Of a stretch of DNA of 19,236 nt, positions 6,803 through 16,117 are shown one piece after another (positions within the stretch are counted from its first letter, which is position 1; each line of letters starts with the position of its first letter). Below the pieces are notes generated by a model. That model was given only the letters and a program-made list of their open reading frames with translations. It was not told the origin of the DNA and searched no databases. Origin of the DNA: Spirogloea muscicola (taxonomy: Eukaryota > Streptophyta > Zygnematophyceae > Spirogloeales > Spirogloeaceae); NCBI GenBank assembly GCA_009602725.1, contig WELB01000352.1:9534-28769 (forward strand), in the 5' to 3' direction. The translations under genes and the position numbers were made by a program.

Positions 6803-9800
6803 GGCTGGCCTCCAGCTCCGCCCTCGGCGGATCCGCGGCGGGGCTCGTCCGCGTCGGCCTGCGCCGCCCGACGCCTCGCGGCTTCGTGGTGCGCAATGTC
6901 GCCAGCGAGCCGAAGCAGGCCAGTACGTCCCGCCGTCAGACTTCTCCCGATCAGGTTCTTTGTGGCTGTGCTCAAATCAAGGCTTACTTGATTACCTCCA
7001 TCCGGAGCTTGCCTGCATTTGACTCGGTGTCGAGCACTCCTCAGTCTCATCAACACTAGTGCCGCGCTGCATTTTCCTTATTTATCGACGTAATGTGAAG
7101 CACCAAAGATAAAGTTATTGGACGGGCGGGAGGGATCATGACTGGATTTCTCGGCCTCAGCTCATCTTGCGGTTTGTGTGCAGCCGTACCTGCCACAGCC
7201 AATCCTGACTCAGACGACGTCTTTGCGGTGGCATCGAACATCAAGTACCACGCCAAGTTCACGCCTTCCTTCTCCCCCTCCGTTTTCAAGACGCCCCAAG
7301 CCTACATAGCCTCAGCTGAGAGCGTGAGGGACATGTTGATCCAGGTTTGCTCCTCCGTCTGTCTGATCCAGTAGCAGGCGCAGCAAGGAAAAGTTGCTGT
7401 CAAGCAGCTGATGTCAGTGGCACGTACAAAGTATGTCATATCCTCACTCCTACTGCAGCTTCCCTTTGGCCTTCACTCTGCTTCATCAACTGATTGCGTG
7501 TTGATTGTACTCAGCGGTGGAATGAGACTTATGAACATTTTACCAAGACGAATCCCAAGCAGACTTACTACCTCTCCATGGAGTGGCTACAGGTGTGCTT
7601 AATCAATGCCAGCAATACCTCTCCTTTTATTGGCATAATTATTGCATAAATTTGAATTCACGTGCAGGAGCAACTCAAAGCCTGATAAGATGCAGCGATG
7701 CTAGTGTTGGTCACAAGGAACCACTCCAAATGTCATATTGTCACCTGGGCTTAATCCTACAGGGCCGCGCATTTCTCAATGCCATCGGGAACCTAGGAAT
7801 GACCGACTCATACGGCGGTGCTCTACAAAAACTAGGTCATGATCTTGAAGCGATTGCTGAAGCTGTAAGCCTCTCTGACTGCTCAAGTTGTGCTCATTGA
7901 CGACCTTGCAAGCCTTCTAACAAGTATGTTGCTGGTGCCCATATTCAGCTGTCTGTTTGATCTGAAAGAGTACGTACCAGAATCAGACCTTGCAAGTAAT
8001 CGTGGATCATCTCAAGCAGGTGAACAAGCAAGCACACATTATCTGATTGTGCTTCAAATTGTGTCTGCCCCACTGCTTGCAGGAGCCAAACATGGCCCTC
8101 GGAAATGGTGGCCTGGGCAGGCTTGCCTCTTGTTTCTTGGACTCCATTGCTACCCTCAACTACCCTGCTTGGGGATATGGTCTGCGCTACCGATACGGCC
8201 TCTTCAAGCAGTCCATCTCTGCTGAGGGACAGATAGAGCAAGCAGAGAATTGGCTCGAGGTATGGAAGAGCGTCTCATGTACAGCCGGACAGCGATCAGC
8301 TAAGGAGAGAGCTTGGCGATTCATCTTGCACTGCAGACCGTATTGCGTTCAGAAGGCCTCTTGTCTCAGGCGCCATGTTCCGCTTGGAAGGCCTTGTGTC
8401 TTAGGCGCCTGTCTTACGCCAGGGGGCCCTGTACTCTCCTGGCTGTGCAGCAAGGTAATCCTTGGGAGATTGTCCGGCACGACGTTTCTTATCCCATCAG
8501 ATTCTTTGGGAAGGTAGCAGATGGCAAGTGGGAGGGAGGAGAGACAATACAAGCCGTTGCCTATGACATCCCCATCCCTGGTTACAGGTAGGTGGCCACG
8601 TGCATGTCCATCTCATCTGCAAGCATATTGTACTGGCCTTCGTATGTGCACTTCTCCAGCTGACTTTGTAGTGTCGTGACGGTAGTGCTCACAGGTAACT
8701 CCTGCCCTCAGTAGTGCATGTCTTTCTTATGCATCAACAAGAAGAGGAGTTCACTGGAAGCTGCAGCTCTCCTCACAGCCCTCCTTTCTGTGCAGGACCA
8801 AGAACACCATCAGCCTTCGCTTGTGGGATGCTGTGGTGCCACCTACTCAGTTTGATCTTGTGGCCTTCAATTCGGGGGAGCATGAGCGTGCATCATTAGC
8901 TGAGGCCAAGGCGAAGGAGGTATGCTCTGTGCTTTGGCATTGGAGCAAGCACTTCATTCAACCTGCTACTTTGCGGCAGATGATAGTGCTGCAAGATTGA
9001 TGTTGTCGACTGCTCTTCTGACGAGCTTTCAATGTTGGTTACAGCTCTGCTTGGTTCTCTACCCTGGAGACAGCAGCATTGAAGGCAAAACCCTGAGGTT
9101 GAAGCAGCAATACATGCTCTGCAGCGCCTCTATTCAGGACATCATTGCTCGCTTTGTTGAGCGAAGCGGCAGCAACCAACCCAACTGGTCCGATTTTCCA
9201 AATAAGGTTGCTCTCCAGATGAACGACACCCACCCAACCCTCTCCTCTCCGGAGCTCATGCGCATCCTCATTGACGATAAAGGCCTGAGTTGGGACGAGG
9301 CATGGAAGATCACTCAAGCGTAAGTACTCGCTGTCGCTTGAGTGTGTTTGAAACTCATTGACGCATTGCTCAAGCGCGGTGGCCTCATATAGTGCCCATA
9401 GTCGATTGATAATCTGAAGCCGGATGGATTGGTCATCACCTTTGGACTTGCCTGCATTTCCTGGATGATGAGCTGACAAGAACCTGTTTGACTTTTGTGA
9501 TACCAGGACTGTGGCTTACACAAATCACACAGTGTTGCCGGAGGCTTTGGAGAAGTGGCCACTGGATCTCATGCAGAAGCTGTTGCCTCGTCACCTGGAG
9601 ATAATCACCAAGATTGATGAGCAGGTGATTGACAAAGATCCATACGGGTGGCCGAATGTGCTTAGTGATGGGAAAATGTGTGCTTGACTGTATGTGCCGC
9701 CTAAATTGCCTGCAAGGTTCATGCTTTGGTGACACACAAAAGGCATCTCATTTTGACCTCCTTGTCGTCGCTACCTCTTCAGTTTATCAAAGAGGTCATT

Positions 9801-12481
9801 GAAGCAGAAAGCAAGACTGACAAGGCCGAAGTTCTGGCTAAGATAAAAGATATGAGAATTCTTGACAATGTTGATCTGCCTGAGAGTGTGGCCAAGAACT
9901 TTACTGAGCTGAAGAAGGAAAAGAAAGAGAAGAAGAAGGAGAAGAAGGGTGACAAGAAGGCTGAGAAGAAGGCTGAGAAGAAGGCTGAGAAAAGCAAAGG
10001 CAAGGACAAGGATGACATAGACGAGGAAGAGGAGGATGAAGAGGAAAAGCTAGGGCCTGCTGTGGTTCGCATGGCCAATCTTTGTGTCATCTCAGGTCAT
10101 GCAGTGAACGGAGTTGCTGAGATACACTCTGAAATTGTCAAGCAGGACGTCTTCAACAATTTCTACAAGGTTGGTTTCATACTTGTCCAGTAATGTAGCA
10201 ACTTATAGAGAAAGTGTTACAGGAGCTGTTGTAGTTCTTCCTGGCACCAAAGTCTTCAGAAGGACCACAATTGAAGCCGTCATGTTGACTCCTGGATCAG
10301 TACTTTGTTTTGTGTCCAGCTGTGGCCGGAGAAGTTCCAGAACAAGACAAATGGTGTCACACCCCGACGCTGGATTCGCTTCTGCAACCCTGACCTTAGT
10401 GCAGTTATCACAAAGTGGCTCGGCAGTGAGGATTGGGTCCTGAATGCAGATCTACTTGCTGGCTTGAAGCAGGTCTGACTATCTCAATCATTCCTAGTGA
10501 ATTTTTTCTGCTTCCATCAAGGGCTGTACACTTGGACCCTCTCTGGTCCTGTCATTCTTCTTCTTTCACTATCTTCTGTTTGCTGGAGCAGCATGCCGAC
10601 AACAAGGACCTGCACAAGGAGTGGCTTGCTGCCAAGTACGCAGCCAAGGTGAAGCTGGTGGATTATGTGAAGCGAACCACCGGCTTCACAATATCCCCAG
10701 ATGTCATGTTTGACATTCAGGTACCTGAGCTGCAAAAAGCTAGTCATGAATGTCTAAGCAACCCAGCTGATCAAACACTCGACAGAGGTGCAGGTGCTAG
10801 CGCTGTGGATTCAACATATCCTGGTACTAATAGCAAAAACACATGTTTAGAAAGGTAGTGTATCTAAGTGAAGTGGAGTCCAAGTCATTGGCAGCTGACA
10901 AGACCTTTTACGTCCTCCAAATGAAGGTCAAGCGGATCCACGAGTACAAGAGGCAGCTTCTTAATATTTTAGGTGTTATCCTTCGCTACAAGAAGATGAA
11001 GGAAATGACACCAGAAGAGCGCAAGTGAGATACTGGAAACTTCATCACCAATGCTCATGATCCTCTTGACATTTGATTGTGTTGCACAGTTCCTCATTAT
11101 TAGCCTACCTTACTCACTCTCAAAAGACTCTGACTTTTTAGGGAGGCCTTCGTCCCCCGAGCTGTGATGTTTGGCGGGAAGGCTTTTGCCACGTACTGGC
11201 AAGCAAAGCGCATTGTAAAATTGATTACGGATGTTGCCAACACAGTCAACAATGATCCAGATATCGCTGACCTCCTTAAGGTGCACAAGCAGATGTATTA
11301 TTGTGGGCTATCGAGCACGTGTTGTCATTCAGTCTTTAAAGACGACCAGGCATTGCTGCAATTGTTGCTGTACACCACTTTGACCTTGTGTAGTTGGCCT
11401 GATGCAGGTGATTTTCATCCCTGACTACAATGTCAGCGTTGCCGAGATCCTCATTCCAGCATCAGAGTTGTCACAGCATATCAGGTCTGCCACCGCTTTA
11501 CTGCTATTATCCACCCACTGCAATTCGGACCAACCCATGGGGGTCTTGACTGTTTGCCTCTTGGGCGCATGGCATGCCTTGAATTTTGATGAGTATACAG
11601 TTACTTATCTTGAATTCGAATGTTATTCTCCAATGCAACGTTCCTCTGTGTTTCCTGCAGTACTGCTGGCATGGAAGCTAGTGGCACAAGCAACATGAAG
11701 TTTGCTATGAACGGGTGCCTCATCATCGGGACATTAGATGGAGCCAATGTGGAGATTCGAGAGGAGGTTGGGGAAGACAATTTCTTCCTATTTGGTGCCT
11801 ATGCTGATGAAATCGTTAATCTGAGGAAGCAAAGAACCGAGGGCAAGGTAAGGTTATTGTGGCTGGCCAGGCGTTTGGCTTGCTTTGCTTCTGATTGAGT
11901 ATCTCAGTCATTTGTATTCTTGGAGCTGTTACTGGCACACACCTTGCTACTTTATTCATGTCCTCATATTGTGAAAGCTTTGCTGGAGCTGTGACAGTTC
12001 ACACCAGATCCTCAATTTGAGGAGGCCAAGGCGTTCATAAGGAGTGGTGCTTTCGGAGACTATGACTACGAGCCTCTCTTGGACTCTCTTGAAGGCAACG
12101 AGGGCTTTGGTCGTGGCGACTACTTTTTGGTTGGCCATGATTTCCCATCCTATGTGGCGGCCCAGCTGGAGGTTGACAAGGCATACAAGGACCAGGACGT
12201 AAGTTGGGCTCATTAATGCTAGACCTCTGGGACGGCTTTGTCTGGCTTGAGGAGCATCTGGATGAGAGCTTCAGCTTGTTGCAGCAGTCTTGAAGAGATC
12301 TGACAAGCTATTGACACTTTTCCATATGTGCTGCATGTGCTGACGCATCTCTGATACCCTGCAGGGATGGACAAAGTCTTCTATCCTCAGCACAGCTGGT
12401 TCTGGCAAGTTCAGCAGCGATCGCACAATACACCAGTATGCTAAGGAGATATGGGGCATCACAGCACAGCCAGTGCCATGA
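6803..12481 (+). CDS. PHO1: Plastidial alpha-glucan (starch) phosphorylase, 18 exons
   Basis: PLP-dependent glycosyltransferase of family GT35; it reversibly moves glucose between alpha-1,4-glucan ends and glucose-1-phosphate in starch metabolism, here predicted for the plastid stroma. Exons: ?-6922, 7184-7344, 7515-7592, 7763-7864, 8083-8259, 8451-8587, 8796-8919, 9045-9319, 9507-9624, 9783-10169, 10320-10472, 10592-10720, 10927-11024, 11142-11280, 11408-11484, 11661-11847, 11998-12198, 12365-12481. All 17 introns (117-261 nt) are GT-AG and phase-consistent; from exon 2 on they code 886 residues, close to mature plant Pho1. Seen motifs: [140 protein letters not shown], and [14 protein letters not shown] with the PLP lysine codon at 11698-11700. 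The C-terminus reads [19 protein letters not shown]. Exon 1 looks like a transit peptide ([19 protein letters not shown]). A charged insertion at 9912-10049 marks the plastid type. The start codon is unresolved. Confidence 0.95.
9912..10049 (+). other. Lys/Glu-rich insertion in the phosphorylase (L78-like position)
   Basis: Within exon 10, between the conserved [14 protein letters not shown] and [16 protein letters not shown] segments, 46 residues are almost entirely K, E and D. A lysine-rich first half contains three AEKK units in tandem (about 9957-9992), and the second half is acidic ([12 protein letters not shown]). Plant plastidial phosphorylases carry an insertion of roughly 78 residues at this place, which is absent from cytosolic isoforms. 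This supports the plastid assignment. The strongly bipolar charge is not the composition I recall from higher-plant sequences. Confidence 0.85.
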
Positions 12482-13624
12482 TTTATTCACTTGCACGTGG
12501 GATGCACGAGGCGGCAGCACAATAGCTGCAGTGCCATTTGAAACTGATGCAACAACGTGGTCGTGAAACGACTGTCTGTTGCTGCAGTGGTGCACCCCAC
12601 TCCACCAATGCGTCCCGCTGCTGGTTATGGTAGCTGCTGTGTGGGTCATGTTGGGAGAGTGGTCAACAGCCACTCGCCTCCTTTACTTATGCTGGTCGGC
12701 CCATCAGGAAAACTCAATGGGACTGGACTGTGTCCTGCAGTCAGGCACTTTACCATAAACGTAGCATGAATGCATAATCTGTCTGGCAAAATTTTGCTAG
12801 TGCTCAGACCTGCAGTGCAAAGCGACCATACCATCACTCAGTCGTCTTGTGCTGGCCATGCGACCTTTTGGAAGTGAAAATGGCAGAAGCTTATTGTGCT
12901 TAACCTGCTGTCATGCGGGACAGCATGGAGACCAATTTGATGATTCGCCCAATCTCATGACAGGCAGATCCTGCCAGCCAGCCTACAAATGCAGAGGGCA
13001 GACCTTGAGAAGGAGCTTGGCAAAATAGTCTGTTATAGCACCAAAGTCACGAGCACCAATAACCTCAAATTGCGCATGGGTGCAGGGGAATGGGATGTGA
13101 AAACCATTAGCTGGCTTGACGCTGTGGCAAAGCCCGCTGATCGATGAGAGGTCGGCTCCCATGGCCTGAGTGGCTGTTTAGCAGATGGACCAAGTGGCAC
13201 ACAGAGGCAGACAAGGTGTTGCTGGTGCCTTGTTGCACTGACCACAACTGACCAGAGGCAGTTAGAGCTGGGAAGTGAGCGGTGGGCGAGTGCTGCTGCG
13301 GCAGTGTAACAGGGCTGCTGCTCCTACTAGCGTGCTGTGGGATCTTGAGCAAGCGTCTCCAGCTGCTGGCCATGCTGCCTTACCTACCTTGGTCGTCTCG
13401 TCTCTGTTAAGGAGCTGGGAACTTCAAGGAGCTGACACCAGGACTGCGCCTTGCGGCGTCTGAAGTCAAAAAGAATCGGCCGAGCTCAATGGGCCAGCCC
13501 GCAGTGTTGTGAAGCTGCAACAGGAGCAGGCGCCACAAGGGCATGCTGCTGCGGAGCTGGGGAGTTCACAGGAGGGGTTGGCCGAGTGGAGTGGTGTGAG
13601 CGAGGGGGGAGCGGCAGGCGGTCA
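12482..13624. other. Intergenic interval between two converging genes
   Basis: No reading frame on either strand shows recognisable content or a chain of phase-matched exons. It should contain the 3' untranslated ends of the phosphorylase (plus) and of the following minus-strand gene. A TGTAA, the usual green-algal polyadenylation signal, occurs on the plus strand near 13305, but it is far from either stop codon. Confidence 0.5.
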
Positions 13625-14280
13625 TCAGTCCTGGAAGACGCGCGGAAGAACGAGACTGTAGTAGAAGAGCAGCACGGGCGCGCCGAGGAAGGCCAGCAGC
13701 GCGTTCCGCTTCATGTTGCCCGCGCCGTCTGCTCACGCACAAGCGGCAAAGGCAGCACGGCCTGGTTATGGGCCGGCAACAGCCACTGGCGAGACCCTCG
13801 AGGCCCTGAGAAGCTGTCTTGGCAGCGCAACCAAGACCAAAACCACAGCCGCAACTGGATCGGCTCGCCGTGGCCGCCCTCTCGACGGCGCTGGCAGCTC
13901 CGGCGGCGGCTGCCGAAAGCGTGGCGTACCGTCGACGAGCTCGAGATTGTACTGGCCGGGGGCCATCTTGGCACTCGCGACGACGACGACGCCGTCGTCC
14001 GCGCGGCGCAGCACGACACGGGCATGCTCCCTGCCGAGGCGGGCGGGCGAGCGACGCAGCAGCGTCAGGCTCTGGTCGGGCTGGCGGCCGAGACCCACGT
14101 TGCCGCACCGGCGGCGGTGGCGGCCAGAGCCAAGCCTGCGCCTCTGCCGCCGCGACCCACGGCGGCGCGGGCGGGCCGGGTCCTGGTGGGCGCCCACCTG
14201 AGCTTGAAGGCGTCAACGACGGCGCTGAGCGCGTCCGCGCTGTGCGACGCGCCTGCTCTCGCAGCCGCCCCCGCGCAATA
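13625..14280 (-). CDS. Unidentified gene, 3' exons; product ends in a transmembrane segment
   Basis: I do not recognise the family. On the minus strand the last exon is 13728-13625 and reads GAGNMKRNALLAFLGAP then VLLFYYSLVLPRVFQD before a TGA. An intron (GTACGC...GAGCAG, 13929-13729, phase 1) joins it to an exon ending at 13930 that reads VGLGRQPDQSLTLL... then PARLGREHARVVL...DDGVVVVASAKMAPGQYNLELVD. An upstream exon ending at 14198 (ADALSAVVDAFKLR) can join through intron 14197-14136 with matching phase 2. The product would have a beta-rich domain followed by one C-terminal membrane span and a very short tail, as in single-pass ER or Golgi proteins. The exon ends, phases and hydrophobic tail are seen; the 5' end is unresolved, with an N at 14411 upstream. 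A degenerate FHA fold was considered and not accepted. Confidence 0.5.
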
Positions 14281-14569
14281 GATCCGCTCAGAGCAGTCAC
14301 GCTTCTTGGCATCACAGAGAACTTTCTGGCGAAGTTTGCTAACGATCGCACTAGCTACTTATCGAGACTTTTGCAAGAGCTGCACAACAGGATAGCACAG
14401 CACTTCAAGANCTGCGGCGGCGGCGCTGGTCCGGCCCCGTGGAGGACACGTGGCGGGCAGGCGTGAGGCTGCCCCACGGCTCGCGCCGGCGTGGGAGCTG
14501 TGAGGCCGGGCGGCGCGCACGGCGCCGTGATCGAGTCCGTGTGCGAAAGCCGGCCCGAGCTCTTGGGGA

Positions 14570-15347
14570 AGAGGCCTTATCCTGCGCCAGCCGCCATGGC
14601 TGGCCTTGCACCCACGTCTGCAGCACTACTCTGACCACCCCCGCAGTGATCAACTCCTACCAGCCACAGTTGACACCTTCGGCTGCATGTTTCCTCGTTA
14701 CCATACCCCACTTGTGGACGTAGTCTTGGGTTGTCTTGGATGGGGAAGTGGAGGGAGAGATGGCGGTGTGGGCAACAATTCGGCAGGAGGGGTGTGAAAA
14801 TTCTTTCCTGAATGGGGCGACACCTGTATGAGGCCAGCCCAAGAAGAGAAGTGGCTCTCCCAATGGGGGCAAGGGCTGTGAGAAGCCAGCCCGAAAAGAA
14901 TAGACAAGGTTGAAAGGGGTTAAACTACGGAGGGGCCAAAAGCGCTATCTCAGAACTGGTGTAGGATGAACCACTCAATAAGTACGCCCAACTATACAGT
15001 GGACAAGGAGACAACCATACAGCCACGCAAGTCATTATCACGATGAAGTGCTCAATAACGAATGCCCTCAGGGAGGCAAGCTGGAGTACAGGGTCTTGCG
15101 CAAGGAGGCGGCTGGCATGGCCACGCTGTTGTTGCAAACCCGACTGGCACCTGCTGCTGTGCAAGACATCGTGGGGGCCGCCCAATGATGCTTGGGCGTG
15201 AGCCAGGAAGGCAGCGCAGGACGAAGCACTACATGGTGAATGGTGCAGCTGGAGAAGCTGGATGTAGAGGTCTTGCGGCCCACATTTGCGTATTTGAGCG
15301 TGCATGCCTGCTGGTACGGCAATCCTAAAGCCCATCATGACCCTTGA
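14570..15347 (+). CDS. Unidentified gene, three exon-like segments
   Basis: I do not recognise the product. Segment 1 ends at 14719 (donor GTAGTC) and reads LALHPRLQHYSDHP then RSDQLLPATVDTFG, CMFPRYHTPLVD. Segment 2 (15072-15170, acceptor CCCTCAG, donor GTGGGG) reads GGKLEYRVLRKEAAG, MATLLLQTRLAPAAVQDI and is probably helical. Segment 3 (15249-15347, acceptor GGTGCAG) reads LEKLDVEVLRPTF, AYLSVHACWYGNPKAHHDP and ends with TGA. All joins are phase 0. The coding-like composition and the three matching phases are the only support. The 5' end is not resolved; an in-frame GC-rich stretch around 14475-14630 in another frame (HGAVIESVCESRPELLGK) may also be coding. The gene would be divergent from the minus-strand gene at 13625-14280, with their GC-rich 5' ends facing each other. 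Confidence 0.4.
14850..14910 (-). repeat. Solitary retroelement 3' tail inside an intron
   Basis: CCCAATGGGGGCAAGGGCTGTGAG and AAGCCAGCCCGAAAAGAAT.GACA match the tail of copies A-C (GGGCTG 14873-14878 with CAGCCC 14887-14892). No element coding sequence precedes it, and it lies in the first proposed intron (14720-15071) of the plus-strand gene. It shows that this family is dispersed over more than 8 kb of the window. Confidence 0.6.
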
Positions 15348-16117
15348 GGGTGACCACACAGCTAATGCTGTTTGAGATCAACCCTCGACGCTTAATTTCT
15401 GAAAACATATACATCCATGGAAAATGCTGCTTCCTTGCAGAGGCGATTGCCTCAAGCTCCTGTTGAGTCATATGGCTCTAAGAAGAAATCAAGTACAATG
15501 GTCGAAGCAAATTGCGTCAGTTAGCAGTGCCACTGCTAAGCACTGGGCACTGCCGCCACTGCCACCACTGACTGCGGGGGCAGCTTACCCAGGCACAATC
15601 GGAGCACTTAACCACTGAAGCTCTGTGGCTTGGCAGCAAGGCCCTATGCCTCGCAGGTGCATAGATACTATGCACAGAGGTCCAACTTGTGCGCACAGGT
15701 GCAAGCCGGCAACTTTTCTTTTAAGTCTACAGCTGCAGGCTTGCCCTTGGGGCTTGCTCAGCTGTTTTCACTTCCCTTCAAGACATTCTCACTATCAACC
15801 TTCACAGCAGCAGCACCACCCCTCTCGAGCAACACGGCAGCAGCACTTTCCATTGGGCTCCAGCAAAACAGGAAAGCCAGAAGGCCATCTAAACAATGTA
15901 GAATTAGAGATGAACACCTGCTCCATTGGTTGATTGTCCACTGCGATGCAGTCTGCTTTGCAGCTAGTGCAGCCACTACAGCCAGCATCTACAAAGAGAC
16001 GCCAGCGTCTGTACAATGAAAGTTACACAAATTGATATAGCGGCATCTCATGACCCTGGGTGGCTACCTCAGGAGTAACTAAATATTGGTGATTGATCAC
16101 CATAAGTCATCCACAAA
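15348..16117. other. Intergenic interval without recognisable genes
   Basis: Convergent interval between a plus-strand gene ending at 15347 and a minus-strand gene ending at 16118. Short open frames exist on both strands, but none shows motifs or splice partners with matching phase. One stretch after a good acceptor (CTTCCTTGCAG at 15440) reads RRLPQAPVESYGSKKKSST... to a stop at 15539. It could be a terminal exon, but it has no phase-compatible donor upstream. Confidence 0.4.

Noticed and set aside
13925-14101. FHA domain on the minus strand (VGLGRQPDQSLTLL ... LGREHARVVL)
   Set aside because: The G-R and R-x-H spacing is suggestive, but the SRxH core and the following N-G motif are not present, and the gene ends in a membrane span. 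Not enough to call.
13451-14281. 276-residue plus-strand open frame
   Set aside because: Its Arg/Ala-rich composition and antisense relation to phase-matched minus-strand exons mark it as a shadow frame.
14475-14630. HAD-type phosphatase fragment on the plus strand (VIESVCESRPELLGKRPYP)
   Set aside because: A weak resemblance to the GKP motif region only; no catalytic motif or joining exon could be found.
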